The notes under the pieces are model-generated. The model ran no database searches. It was not told the origin of the DNA and worked only from the letters and a program-made list of their open reading frames with translations. From assembly GCF_032595355.1 (NCBI RefSeq), contig NZ_JASMWN010000017.1:62001-126000 (forward strand): DNA of 64,000 bases, written 5' to 3'. The position numbers and the translations under genes were made by a program. Origin of the DNA: Sedimentitalea todarodis. GTDB lineage: Bacteria > Pseudomonadota > Alphaproteobacteria > Rhodobacterales > Rhodobacteraceae. Shown piece after piece: positions 51,419-60,849 of the stretch (within the stretch, counting starts at the first letter, position 1; each line of letters starts with the position of its first letter).

Positions 51419-52107
51419 TTCGGATGGAACGCTTTCATGTGAAGGGCGGATTGCTTTGCGCGGCGTCCGGCGCCGGCGCTGATCGGACAGGCGCGTCGGG
51501 CGGCGCAGCCGTTCATCATACAGTCCTGTCCCGCCGCCGTGTCCAGATAAGCATGACAGGCAGCAACATCATAGGGCTGTGTTTCGCTGAGCGCGCCCAC
51601 CGGGCAGGCACTCGTGCAGGGGCGGGTTGCGCAGGTGTGACAGGGATGTTCGGCCTTGCCCGCGGGCAAGGGCAGTTCGGCAGCAAAGTGCAATGCTCCA
51701 CGGTACGAGATCATCAGCCCGACCGTGTCATGCACCAGCATGCCAGTGGGGCTTGAAAAGGCGCGATCCGATTTCTGTGCCCAGTCAACAAAGGGCGCAA
51801 AGGGAGGCCCGCCAAAAGGAAAGAGCGGCCTCGCATCAAATCGATTGGCCAGCAACGAGATCACACGCTTTGACCACCGATCAACGGGATCGGCAAGGCC
51901 GTCGAGCGCTTCGGGGGCGGCAGTGAAGACCGGCCAGAACCCCGGTCCACAGCCTAGCAGAACAAGCGTGCCGCCTGTCAACTCGCGCGCCTGTACCCGG
52001 TCGGGGTGTAGCGCGCCCATCATCAGGAGCCCGTGATCGACGAGGTCAGCGTTCAGGCGACCAAGCGGCGATGGGTCTACCGATGCTGCTGTGTTCAACC
52101 TCCGCAT
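51415..52107 (-). CDS. 4Fe-4S ferredoxin-like protein (QueG-related C-terminus)
   Basis: A 230-residue cytoplasmic protein whose C-terminal third carries cysteines in HPCHTCATRPCTSACPVGAL and CMMNGCAARRACPI, arranged like a ferredoxin domain. The N-terminal part (LVLLGCGPGFWPVF, GMLVHDTVGLMISYRGAL) resembles QueG-related proteins, but no cobalamin motif is clear. Probably an electron-transfer protein of unknown partner. Three bp after argB. Confidence 0.8.
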   Translation of the reverse strand: MRRLNTAASVDPSPLGRLNADLVDHGLLMMGALHPDRVQARELTGGTLVLLGCGPGFWPVFTAAPEALDGLADPVDRWSKRVISLLANRFDARPLFPFGGPPFAPFVDWAQKSDRAFSSPTGMLVHDTVGLMISYRGALHFAAELPLPAGKAEHPCHTCATRPCTSACPVGALSETQPYDVAACHAYLDTAAGQDCMMNGCAARRACPISAGAGRRAKQSALHMKAFHPK

Positions 52108-52110
52108 TGA

Positions 52111-52974
52111 TCAGTCCGGTCGGATAATGGAGCCAGCGCCATGTTCCGTAAACAGCTCCAGCAGGCAGGCGTTGGGTGCACGTCCGTCCAGAATGACTGC
52201 TGCCCTTACGCCACCTTCGATCGCGTCCAGAGCGGTTTCTGTCTTGGGGATCATTCCGCCCGCGATCACACCGTCACGTGTCATCTGCCGGATCTGCTCT
52301 GTCTTGAGTTCTGTCACCACGGCGCCTTCGGCATTCTTGACGCCTGACACATCGGTCAGGAGCAACAGGCGGTCCGCCTTCAGCGCCCCGGCAATCGCGC
52401 CCGCCGCCGTGTCACCGTTGACGTTGAAGGTCTCGCCATCCCGGCCCGCCCCCAGTGGTGCAATCACCGGAATCATGTCGCGCTCAAACAAAGTGTGCAA
52501 CAGTTTGACGTCCATCTCGGCCGGAGTTCCGACAAAGCCAAGCGACGGATCGGTCTGGTCGCAAACCATGAGGTTCGCATCCTTGCCCGATATCCCGACC
52601 GCGCGTCCGCCCTGCCGGTTGATCGCCTGCACGATTCGCTTGTTGACCAGGCCCGAGAGCACCATCTCGACAACCTCGACCGTGGCGGTGTCGGTGACAC
52701 GCTTGCCATTGACGAATTCGGATTTGATGTCCAGTTTCTTGAGCAATGCGTTGATCATAGGCCCGCCGCCATGCACGATCACCGGGTTAACGCCGACTTG
52801 CTGCATCAACACGATATCGCGGGCGAAACTGTCCATCGCGTCGTCGCTGCCCATGGCGTGGCCGCCGAGTTTGATCACAACAATGGCACCGGTGTACCGC
52901 TGCAGGTAGGGCAGGGCGCTTGACAGCGTTGCCGCCGTGGAAATCCAGTCACGGTTCATTTGTCGGGTCTTCAT
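52111..52974 (-). CDS. argB: Acetylglutamate kinase
   Basis: A 287-residue amino-acid kinase that phosphorylates N-acetylglutamate in arginine synthesis. VIKLGGHAM and IVHGGGPMINALLKK bind the phosphate groups, and FVNGKRVTD and the C-terminal FTEHGAG are typical. The ATG at 52974 (MKTRQMNRDW) is used; 52983 is a possible earlier start. Confidence 0.95.
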   Translation of the reverse strand: MKTRQMNRDWISTAATLSSALPYLQRYTGAIVVIKLGGHAMGSDDAMDSFARDIVLMQQVGVNPVIVHGGGPMINALLKKLDIKSEFVNGKRVTDTATVEVVEMVLSGLVNKRIVQAINRQGGRAVGISGKDANLMVCDQTDPSLGFVGTPAEMDVKLLHTLFERDMIPVIAPLGAGRDGETFNVNGDTAAGAIAGALKADRLLLLTDVSGVKNAEGAVVTELKTEQIRQMTRDGVIAGGMIPKTETALDAIEGGVRAAVILDGRAPNACLLELFTEHGAGSIIRPD

Positions 52975-53029
52975 ATTGCTCATCCGTTCGTGACAGGGAT
53001 GTCATGGTTTGCCGCATGCCTGCAAGGGC

Positions 53030-53680
53030 TCAGATCAGACCCGCGATGATGGCGCGCAGCGTGGCGATCCCGTCGCCTTTTTCAGACGAGGTCAGAACAA
53101 TCTCGGGATAGGCGGCGGGGTGCTTTGCAAGCGCGGTGCGCACCTGCGCAAGCACACGGTCGCGATCCTTGGCCTTCACTTTGTCCGTCTTGGTCAGAAC
53201 ACATTGAAACGTCACCGCGGCGCTGTCGAGCAACGACAGGATTTCCGCATCGACGGGTTTGACCCCATGCCGCGCATCAATCAGCACGAAAGCCCGCCGC
53301 AGGGTCTGGCGGCCCGACAGGTATTGCTTCAGCAGCCGTTGCCATTTTTCGACGACGGGAAGCGGCGCATTGGCAAAGCCGTAGCCGGGCAGATCGACAA
53401 GGTAGAGGTCGGGGCCTTGGGTAAAGAAATTGATCTCTTGCGTTCGCCCGGGCATGTTGGAGGCCCGTGCCAGCGCCTTTGTCCCGGTCAGCGCGTTGAT
53501 CAGCGTCGACTTGCCGACGTTGGACCGCCCGGCAAAGCAAATCTCGACCCGGTCCGCAGGGGGCAGGCCCGACATGGCCACGACACCTTTGACGAATTCG
53601 GATTCGCGGGCAAAGAGCAGGCGCCCGGCCTCGGCGGTGGGGGCATCGGGCGTTTCAGCCTCGGGAAACGTCATCTGCAT
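53030..53680 (-). CDS. engB: Ribosome biogenesis GTP-binding protein EngB/YsxC
   Basis: A 216-residue GTPase with G1 GRSNVGKS at 51-58, G3 DLPGYG at 96-101 and G4 TKTDK. It is required for 50S assembly in other bacteria. The start overlaps the stop of the MOSC gene by one base (TGATG). Confidence 0.95.
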   Translation of the reverse strand: MQMTFPEAETPDAPTAEAGRLLFARESEFVKGVVAMSGLPPADRVEICFAGRSNVGKSTLINALTGTKALARASNMPGRTQEINFFTQGPDLYLVDLPGYGFANAPLPVVEKWQRLLKQYLSGRQTLRRAFVLIDARHGVKPVDAEILSLLDSAAVTFQCVLTKTDKVKAKDRDRVLAQVRTALAKHPAAYPEIVLTSSEKGDGIATLRAIIAGLI

Positions 53681-54423
53681 CAGAGCACCTGCACCCGGTC
53701 ACCACGGGTCATGGCACCGCCGCGCACGACTTCGGCGCGCACGCTGAAATCCTGATGGCCCCATGTGCCGAGCGTTCCCAATGTATCGGCATCGCGCTGT
53801 CCTGTCTCGGGATTGGCGGTGGTCGCGGCGCAGCGATCGGTGCGCTCGCGTACGCGCAATACCGCCTCGCCAATCTGCACTTCACGGTCCATCCAGTCGA
53901 ATTCTTCCCACTCCGGGACACCTCCGAACCAGACATTGCCGCGCCAGCGATGAATGGAGAGGTCGCGCCCGATCCGCTGCTCTACCACACGGTGGCTGGC
54001 CGCATTGCATAGTGTTATTGATGGAAAATCGCTGTCGGTCATGCCACGTCCATCGACCCGAATGACCCGGGCGGATGCCGCGCGGTGCGCCGGCATCAGC
54101 GGAGTCACCCAGGCGATCAGGGCCGCTTCGTCCTGCTCGGGTGCAACCGTGATGTCATCTAGTTCAGGGTGTGACAGCGTGACAGTCCCTTTGGCCTCGT
54201 CCAGCCGCGAGGTGATCGCCATCAGCCCTGGCGCCTTGGCCACCCGGCTGAAGTTTGCACAGCTGGCCCAGGCGTGCCCGTCCGCCTTGCTGTGCTCATG
54301 TGCAACCGCCCAGATGCGATCGCCGGGCATGGTCTTGCCCGCCGTCAGCGTCACGGTGGCCACCTCTTCGCGCCCGTGGCTCTTGATAGGATGCCGCCAA
54401 AGGCTGGTGACTGTTCCGCTCAT
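53680..54423 (-). CDS. MOSC domain protein
   Basis: A 247-residue protein with an N-terminal MOSC-N barrel (VTSLWRHPIKSHGREEV) and a C-terminal MOSC domain (MDREVQIGEAVLRVRERTDR with nearby Cys). MOSC proteins move sulfur to or from molybdenum cofactor; this type is the standalone YcbX-like or short form. It overlaps yidC by 4 nt and engB by one base. Confidence 0.88.
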   Translation of the reverse strand: MSGTVTSLWRHPIKSHGREEVATVTLTAGKTMPGDRIWAVAHEHSKADGHAWASCANFSRVAKAPGLMAITSRLDEAKGTVTLSHPELDDITVAPEQDEAALIAWVTPLMPAHRAASARVIRVDGRGMTDSDFPSITLCNAASHRVVEQRIGRDLSIHRWRGNVWFGGVPEWEEFDWMDREVQIGEAVLRVRERTDRCAATTANPETGQRDADTLGTLGTWGHQDFSVRAEVVRGGAMTRGDRVQVL

Positions 54424-56216
54424 TCCTTTTCCGACTTTGCCTTCTTGGAAAAGCCCGACTTGATGTTGCCGAATACGTCCGGCTTGTAGCCTTGGCTACG
54501 CATGATCAGGTATTGTTGCGTGAACGTAATGGTGTTGTTCGCGATCCAGTACACGACCAACCCGCTGGCAAAGCTGCCAAGCATGAACATGAAGACCCAG
54601 GGCATCCACGCAAAGATCATTTGCTGCGTCGGATCGGTGGGCGCCGGGTTCAGTTTTTGCTGCAGCCACATGGATATACCAAGCAACAGGGGCAGGATGC
54701 CGATAAAGATCGTTGCCATCAGCGTTCCGGGCTCTGGACCCGCGAAGGGCAGCAGGCCAAAGAAATTCATGATCGACGTCGGATCCGGGGCCGACAGGTC
54801 CTGGAAGGGGCCGAACCAGGGGGCCTGGCGCAATTCGATGGTGACAAAGATCACCTTGTAAAGAGAGAAGAAGATCGGGATCTGCATGAGGATGGGCAAA
54901 CATCCGGCTGCGGGGTTCACCTTTTCCTTCTTGTAAAGCTCCATCATGCCTTGCTGCATTTTCTGCCGGTCGTCACCCGCAGCTTCTTTCAGCTTTTCCA
55001 TCTGCGGCTGCAGTTCCTTCATCTTCGCCATCGAAACATAGGATTTATAGGCGAGCGGGAACAGAATAGCCTTGATGATCAGGGTCAGGCCGATGATCGA
55101 CCACCCCATGTTGCCGATCAGCGCATGGATATTGTGCAAGAGCCAGAAAATCGGTTTGGTCAGGAAAAAGAACCAGCCCCAGTCAATGCTGTCGACAAAG
55201 TTCTGGATGCCATCCTTTTCATAGTCACGCAGAACTTCCCATTCTTTCGCTCCGGAAAAGAGCTGGGTCGTGACGCTGGTGTTTTGTCCGTCGGCCACCG
55301 TTTCGGTCGAGAGCTTTGCCGTGGTCTGGAAGATGTTCCGGGTGGTATCGTGCAAGGCGCTCACCTTGAACGCGGTGCCCGGTTCCGGAATGAGTGTCGA
55401 CATCCAGAAGTGATCTGTGAACCCGATCCAGCCATTTTCGGAGATGGCGGTTTCCGTTGCTTCTGCCGCTGGGAGCATGTCATCGTAGTCGATTTCGGCC
55501 AATGTGCCGTCGGCCATCGACACGACACCTTCGTGCAGAATGAAAAAATTCTTCAGGTCCGCAGGTTCGCCGTGCCGGGCCAGGATGCCATACGGCGCAA
55601 GGCTGACGGTTGCACCGGTATTGTTCTCGACCGATTGGACGACGGTAAACATGTATTCATCGTCAATCGCCAGTTCGCGCCGAAAGGTCAGGCCATTGCC
55701 ATTGTCCCAGGCCAGGGTCACGGGGCTGTCTGCGGTCAGCGTATCGCCGGATTCCACTACCCATTCGGTGTTTGCGCCCGGAACATCGTCAAGCGTCAGG
55801 CCCGCACCCGGTGCCCATCCGTACAGCGCGTAGTAGGCTGACGGGGTGCCGACCGGGGAGAGGAGTTTGACAATCGGCGAACCCGCTGCGCGGGTTTCGC
55901 GATAGTCCTTCAGTGACAGATCGTCGATCCGACCGCCAAGCAAGGACACGCTTCCGATCAGACGAGGTGTATCGATCTTGATTCTGGCGGACTCCGACAG
56001 TGTTTCCTCGCGGACCTGGGCCTGCGCCGCAGGTGATGCCGGAACGTCGGCCGTTGTCGGGGCAGCGGCGAGCGCTTCGCCCTCGATATTCTGGGTCATA
56101 GCGTCGGGTTCGGGAACTGGCTCCGGTTCCGGGGGAGGGAATAGCACGAACCAGACGAGGATCACCACGAAACTGAGCGCGGTTGCGAGGATAAGATTCT
56201 TGTTCTGATCGTCCAT
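54420..56216 (-). CDS. yidC: Membrane protein insertase YidC
   Basis: A 598-residue insertase. An N-terminal membrane anchor (NLILATALSFVVILVWFVLF) is followed by the large periplasmic domain (about 55-350) and five C-terminal helices (including LLLGISMWLQQKL and the hydrophobic FMLGSFASGLVVYW). It inserts inner-membrane proteins with or without SecY. rnpA, rpmH and yidD, which often precede yidC, are not upstream here; a 114-bp gap separates it from a GGDEF/EAL gene. Confidence 0.97.
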   Translation of the reverse strand: MDDQNKNLILATALSFVVILVWFVLFPPPEPEPVPEPDAMTQNIEGEALAAAPTTADVPASPAAQAQVREETLSESARIKIDTPRLIGSVSLLGGRIDDLSLKDYRETRAAGSPIVKLLSPVGTPSAYYALYGWAPGAGLTLDDVPGANTEWVVESGDTLTADSPVTLAWDNGNGLTFRRELAIDDEYMFTVVQSVENNTGATVSLAPYGILARHGEPADLKNFFILHEGVVSMADGTLAEIDYDDMLPAAEATETAISENGWIGFTDHFWMSTLIPEPGTAFKVSALHDTTRNIFQTTAKLSTETVADGQNTSVTTQLFSGAKEWEVLRDYEKDGIQNFVDSIDWGWFFFLTKPIFWLLHNIHALIGNMGWSIIGLTLIIKAILFPLAYKSYVSMAKMKELQPQMEKLKEAAGDDRQKMQQGMMELYKKEKVNPAAGCLPILMQIPIFFSLYKVIFVTIELRQAPWFGPFQDLSAPDPTSIMNFFGLLPFAGPEPGTLMATIFIGILPLLLGISMWLQQKLNPAPTDPTQQMIFAWMPWVFMFMLGSFASGLVVYWIANNTITFTQQYLIMRSQGYKPDVFGNIKSGFSKKAKSEKE

Positions 56217-56330
56217 CGGGGACAGCCACCTTGTGCATTCTACGACAGGGTGGGTTCAACAGAGTAGCGCCGGGAAGGTCAAGCGAATTCGCCCCGTTTC
56301 CCGCTGTTGCGGGAGTCTGCGTGCCGCGAA

Positions 56331-57878
56331 CTATCCCGCATCACGGCCGATTCGGGGTGCGGTGCGCAGTTTTGCCGTGTGGCCTGCGACCCATTCGAGC
56401 GTCTGTTCGAACGGCATAGGCCGCGCAATTCCATAACCCTGAACGTGATCACAGCCAAGCTGTGCGAGCAGGGCATGTTCGCCGACGGTTTCGACACCTT
56501 CGGCCAGGGTCTCCAGATCCAGCCTCTCCGCCATCGACAGGATTGCCCCGACAAGCCGCTGTTGTTCCGGATCACGATCCGCTTTCGTGACAAATGACCG
56601 GTCGATCTTGATACGCGACACCGCAAAGCGCCGGATAGCCGCAATCGACGCCTGCCCAGTGCCGAAATCATCTAGATCGATGCGACAGCCAAGCTCTGCC
56701 AATCCGGCGATGTTGCGTGTGACGATGTCATCCGGACAATCCGCAAAGACGGTTTCCAGAATCTCGACCGACAGGCGCTCGGGCGCGATATCAAATCGGT
56801 CGAGTTCCCAGCGGATCTTGTCGACAAGACCGGGATTGCGCAATTCATCGGTTGCAAAATTCACCCCGACGCGCGGGACGTCCAGACCGGCGCTGTCCCA
56901 CGCCTTGAGTGCCGTCAGTGCCTGATAGAGCATGACCTGGCCGAGCCGTTCCATCAGCCCCGCTTCTTCCAGCACCGGCAGAAAGGTGTCGGGCGCGATC
57001 AGGCCGTGGGTCGGGTGTGTCCAGCGTGCGAGGGCCTCAAAGCCGGTGACCTTGCCGGTATCCGTTGAAATCTGGGGTTGATACCAGGGCTGTATCCGCC
57101 CGTTTTCGAGGGCGTTGGCGGCATCATCGCGCAAATCCGAGCGCAGGTTGGATTTCCGTCGTGTCTCCTCGGAATAGGCGCGAATCGAAGAGGCAGAGAC
57201 CTGTTTCGCCTCGGTGAGCGCATCCGAGGCCGCCGCGAGCCATTCCTGCCCGGTGTCGCCCGGTGCGCGGCTGTGCAGGCAAAACCCGATCGAACACGAC
57301 AGGTAGACCGACAACCCATCCACCGAAATGGGTTCTTCGACAGCAGATTGCAGGCGGCCGGAAATCTGGATGCAAAGCTCGAGGTCCAGCTGCTGCACCG
57401 GCATCAGGCAGACGGCAAAGCGGGAGTCGCCCATGCGTGCGATGGTATCGCCATCTCGCAGGACCGATACCAGTCGGACGCCGCTGCGTTGCATGATCAG
57501 GTCGGCCGCGGCTTGTCCGTGACGCTCAATCGTCTTGCCATACTCGTCAATCTCCAGAACGAAACAGGCAGAGCGCAGTCCCGGCGTTGCGGCAGACCCG
57601 TAGACCTGTTCGAGTGTTGCATCAAAGCCGTCGCGCAGCATCAGGCCGGTGACACTGTCGCGCGCGACAAGGGTCCGCACAGGTCGGTCGCCAAACCCGC
57701 CGGACGCCGCAAATATCAGGGGAAATCCCAGCGAGACCAGGATCAGCGCCAATTCACCTCCGAACCAGAAGGCGGCGAGGGTGATCGCCGGCAGGAACGC
57801 CAGAATCGGCGGGCCGGTCAGGATCGGAGCGATCCGGTCCTGCAATCGGGTCAGCAGGCCGAGCGACGGATTGGTCAT
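56331..57878 (-). CDS. GGDEF-EAL protein, probable c-di-GMP phosphodiesterase
   Basis: A 515-residue membrane-bound signalling protein. Two hydrophobic segments (about 22-60) anchor it. The GGDEF domain is degenerate: GGDEF is replaced by MGDSRF, so cyclase activity is unlikely. The EAL domain looks intact: FEALARW, the N of NFATDE, EILE, DDFGTG, K of RIKIDRSF and AEGVET. It should break down c-di-GMP, perhaps with the degenerate GGDEF as a GTP sensor. Located between ttcA and yidC on the same strand. Confidence 0.93.
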   Translation of the reverse strand: MTNPSLGLLTRLQDRIAPILTGPPILAFLPAITLAAFWFGGELALILVSLGFPLIFAASGGFGDRPVRTLVARDSVTGLMLRDGFDATLEQVYGSAATPGLRSACFVLEIDEYGKTIERHGQAAADLIMQRSGVRLVSVLRDGDTIARMGDSRFAVCLMPVQQLDLELCIQISGRLQSAVEEPISVDGLSVYLSCSIGFCLHSRAPGDTGQEWLAAASDALTEAKQVSASSIRAYSEETRRKSNLRSDLRDDAANALENGRIQPWYQPQISTDTGKVTGFEALARWTHPTHGLIAPDTFLPVLEEAGLMERLGQVMLYQALTALKAWDSAGLDVPRVGVNFATDELRNPGLVDKIRWELDRFDIAPERLSVEILETVFADCPDDIVTRNIAGLAELGCRIDLDDFGTGQASIAAIRRFAVSRIKIDRSFVTKADRDPEQQRLVGAILSMAERLDLETLAEGVETVGEHALLAQLGCDHVQGYGIARPMPFEQTLEWVAGHTAKLRTAPRIGRDAG

Positions 57879-57946
57879 GACTTTACCTTTCGCAAACTGG
57901 CGGCGCGCGCACAGTGCACCCTAGGTGTCGGTCTCTGACCTTGGGG

Positions 57947-58840
57947 TTAACGCAGTCTCGGAATTTCCTGCGGATTTTCCGAATTGCGGCCCGGATCACG
58001 CGACAGGCCGGCGAAATCAAAGAGGTTCGGGTCCAGCAGATGCGAGGGCCGGGCATTCATCAGGGCGCGGAACATGACCTGCCGCCGTCCCGGGCTGTTG
58101 GCTTCCCAGCCATTGAGTATCTGCTTTACCTGCTGGCGTTGCAGGCCGTCCTGGCTTCCGCAGAGATCACAGGGAATGATCGGGTAGCGCATGGCAGAGG
58201 CGAATTTTTCGCAATCGACCTCGGCAACATGCGCGAGCGGGCGATAGACGAACAGATCGCCTTCCTCGTTCACCAGCTTGGGCGGCATCGTCGCGAGCCG
58301 GCCACCGTGAAAGAGGTTCATGAAAAACGTTTCCAGAATATCGTCGCAGTGATGCCCCAGAACGACCGCTGAACATCCTTCTTCGCGCGCGATTCTATAT
58401 AAATTTCCACGCCTTAGACGTGAACACAGGGCGCAGAATGTACGCCCCTCGGGAACCTTGTCGACAACGATGGAATAGGTGTCCTGAAATTCGATCCGGT
58501 GCGGTACCCCCATCCGCTTCAGGAACTCGGGCAGCACCGTGGCGGGAAACCCTGGTTGTCCCTGATCCAGATTGCAGGCAAGGATATCGACGGGCAGCAG
58601 GCCGCGCCATTGCAACTCGTGCAGGACGGCAAGGAGGGTGTAGCTGTCTTTGCCTCCGGACATGCAAACCAGCCAGCGCGGGCGTGGCGTGGCTGGATCG
58701 CCGTCACGATTTTCGATCATCCCGTAGGCTTCGATTGCCTCGCGGGTCTGGCGAACGATGCGCTTGCGCAGCTTCTTGAATGCCGTGCTCGTGGGGGCAC
58801 CGGAAAAAAGCGGGTGGATATCGTCATCATGATCAAGCAT
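57947..58840 (-). CDS. ttcA: tRNA 2-thiocytidine synthetase TtcA
   Basis: A 297-residue PP-loop enzyme that thiolates C32 of certain tRNAs. The ATP-binding SGGKDS is at 61-66. Cysteines C136 and C139 (CALC) and a third in CDLCGSQ bind the [4Fe-4S] cluster. Followed by a 68-bp gap to the GGDEF/EAL gene. Confidence 0.96.
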   Translation of the reverse strand: MLDHDDDIHPLFSGAPTSTAFKKLRKRIVRQTREAIEAYGMIENRDGDPATPRPRWLVCMSGGKDSYTLLAVLHELQWRGLLPVDILACNLDQGQPGFPATVLPEFLKRMGVPHRIEFQDTYSIVVDKVPEGRTFCALCSRLRRGNLYRIAREEGCSAVVLGHHCDDILETFFMNLFHGGRLATMPPKLVNEEGDLFVYRPLAHVAEVDCEKFASAMRYPIIPCDLCGSQDGLQRQQVKQILNGWEANSPGRRQVMFRALMNARPSHLLDPNLFDFAGLSRDPGRNSENPQEIPRLR

Positions 58841-59004
58841 GCGCCCGCATTATGCCATTTTGAATCGAGTTTGAATGAGATTCTGTGTCCCGCAACCAAT
58901 TTCAGCGCAGTGGGCGGGCACCCTGAAAGAACGGGAGACCGAAAACATCAATCACGGACGCCACAGAAAATCGTCAGCGTCCCGGATCGCTGACGATAGG
59001 GGCC

Positions 59005-59760
59005 TCAGCCGGTCAGCCCAAGCCGATCGAGAGTTTCCGCAAGCCGACTGCGCCAGACCGCGCCGAGTTCGCCATTGGTCCGGTGCCGCAGGCCCCAATT
59101 CCGCAGCTGCTCAAACCGGTTCTGCGGCACATCGCCAAAGATCGGATCGATGCGCGGACGCCAATAGGCAACAGATGCCGCGATGTCATCGATTTCGCCA
59201 GATTGGATCAGTTTTTCGCAACCTTCTATTGCGAGTTCTGTGTGTCGCTTTTCGCGTGGGGCGGCTTGGCGGATGGCCTCGGCGAAGGGTTGGTAGGAAG
59301 AGGTGAGGAATTCGGACAGTTGCACGTCGACGGCAAGGCCCATGAGCATGTTCATGACGACGGCATCGACCCAGCCGTGCAGCGGGTAGTTCAGCACGGA
59401 CAGCCGCATGTCATGGGCGTTGCGCGCGGTGCCGGGGGCGGTGTCGCGGGGCAGGCGGTCTGACCAGGGGTGATGATTGGCATAGCGATCGGTATCGGCG
59501 CCGAATTCTCCCATGAGGTTCAGAACCTTGTCGGCATTGTCGGTTTTTTCCAGAACAATCCGCGCCGCGGCGATCCGTTCCTTGATACCGGGGCCCTCGT
59601 TGATCACGTCGGCAAACCCGGCCGCCCCGGCCAATTCGCTGTCAACGAAGGTGGCCATGATCTTCATCAGCTCTGCACGGTACCGTGTCGGAACGTTTGC
59701 AGGGTTGGTCAGACGGCCGCCCTTGGCAAGGTATTCGGTGATATCCATCGTATCGGTCAT
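59005..59760 (-). CDS. PaaA/PaaC-like ferritin-fold protein of the paa operon
   Basis: A 251-residue protein related to the PaaA/PaaC family of phenylacetyl-CoA epoxidase diiron proteins. It has an ESELAG-like helix (VDSELAGAAGFADVI) and a REKRHTELAIEG helix (E-x-x-H), but where PaaA has DEAGHG it reads EKTDNAD, so one histidine ligand appears missing. It follows paaE by 9 bp and is co-transcribed with paaABCDE. It could be a structural or regulatory subunit or have its own oxygenase role. Function unknown. The 164-bp gap from ttcA contains no gene. Confidence 0.8.
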   Translation of the reverse strand: MTDTMDITEYLAKGGRLTNPANVPTRYRAELMKIMATFVDSELAGAAGFADVINEGPGIKERIAAARIVLEKTDNADKVLNLMGEFGADTDRYANHHPWSDRLPRDTAPGTARNAHDMRLSVLNYPLHGWVDAVVMNMLMGLAVDVQLSEFLTSSYQPFAEAIRQAAPREKRHTELAIEGCEKLIQSGEIDDIAASVAYWRPRIDPIFGDVPQNRFEQLRNWGLRHRTNGELGAVWRSRLAETLDRLGLTG

Positions 59761-59769
59761 GGTCGGCTC

Positions 59770-60837
59770 CTATTGATCGAAATCCACGACCACACGGTCG
59801 GTGACAGGATAGGATTGGCAGGACAGCACATAGCCCTGCGCCACCTCGTAGTCCTCAAGCGCATGGTTCGCCAGCATCTCGACCTCGCCTTCCAGAACCT
59901 TGCATTTGCAGGTCGAACAGACTCCCGCCTTGCAGGCATAGGGGGCGTCCAGCGCGTTCTCGAGCGCCGCATCCAGCACCGACTGGTCCTTGTCCATCGT
60001 AAAGCTGCGGGACGCGCCGTCCATGGTGATGGTGGCCTCGGTCGATTTGGCCACTGCTCCGCCGGTGGCGCTACTGGCCTTGCGTTTCAGACGTCCGGGC
60101 TGGGCGCTGGCAAAGAGTTCGAACTTGATCTGATCGTCGGTCAACCCGTGCTCGCGCAAGGCGGCCGCGATGCCCAGCATCATCGGTTCCGGCCCGCAGA
60201 TGAAGGATGTATCGATGCTTTCGATGTCGATCCAGTATTCAAACAGCGCCTTGCACTTGTCGGCATCAACCCGGCCGGTGAAAAGGTCGATGTCCTGTGC
60301 ATCGGATTCGAGCACGTGGATCACGGTCAGCCGGCCCATATAGAGGTTCTTGAGGTCCTCCAGTTCCTCCCGGAACATGATCGTGTTCACGCCGCGGTTG
60401 GCATAGACCAGCGTAAACGTGCTGCCGGGTTCACGCGCCAGAACGGTTTTCATGATCGACAGAACAGGTGTGATACCCGACCCGCCGGCAAATCCGAGGT
60501 AGTTCTTGGGCAGATCCGGGAGGATCGGCGTATGAAAGCTGCCCATCGGCTCCATCGCTTCGATCGTCATGCCGGGGGCAAGCGTCTCGTTGGCCCAGGT
60601 CGAAAATGCCCCGCCATCGACCTTCTTGATGCCGACCTGCAGGACGCCATCGTCCTTGCCGGCACAGATGGAGTAGGAGCGGCGCACCTCGGTGCCGTCA
60701 AAGTCCTGACGAAAGGTCAGGTACTGGCCCTGGGTAAAGTCGAAATCGCCGCCGTTCACAGGCTTCAGCGTCACGACAACCGCATCGCGGATTGTCCTGG
60801 TGACGTCAGTGACGGACAATTGATGAAAACGCGCCAT
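59770..60837 (-). CDS. paaE: Phenylacetyl-CoA epoxidase reductase subunit
   Basis: A 355-residue NAD(P)H-dependent reductase that feeds electrons to the PaaABC oxygenase. A ferredoxin-reductase FAD domain (RRSYSIC) and NAD domain (GFAGGSGITPVLSIM) are followed by a plant-type [2Fe-2S] domain with CKAGVCSTCKC and a final Cys. The ATG at 60837 is used; a GTG at 60840 is also in frame. Confidence 0.96.
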   Translation of the reverse strand: MARFHQLSVTDVTRTIRDAVVVTLKPVNGGDFDFTQGQYLTFRQDFDGTEVRRSYSICAGKDDGVLQVGIKKVDGGAFSTWANETLAPGMTIEAMEPMGSFHTPILPDLPKNYLGFAGGSGITPVLSIMKTVLAREPGSTFTLVYANRGVNTIMFREELEDLKNLYMGRLTVIHVLESDAQDIDLFTGRVDADKCKALFEYWIDIESIDTSFICGPEPMMLGIAAALREHGLTDDQIKFELFASAQPGRLKRKASSATGGAVAKSTEATITMDGASRSFTMDKDQSVLDAALENALDAPYACKAGVCSTCKCKVLEGEVEMLANHALEDYEVAQGYVLSCQSYPVTDRVVVDFDQ

Positions 60838-60849
60838 CACATGTACTCC

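Noticed and set aside
54492..55841. A 449-codon plus-strand frame opposite yidC
   Set aside because: Antisense to the conserved YidC membrane domain, with no recognisable domain.
56299..56313. CCCGC/GCGGG stem as a terminator between the GGDEF/EAL gene and yidC
   Set aside because: Only 5 bp and no T-run on either strand.
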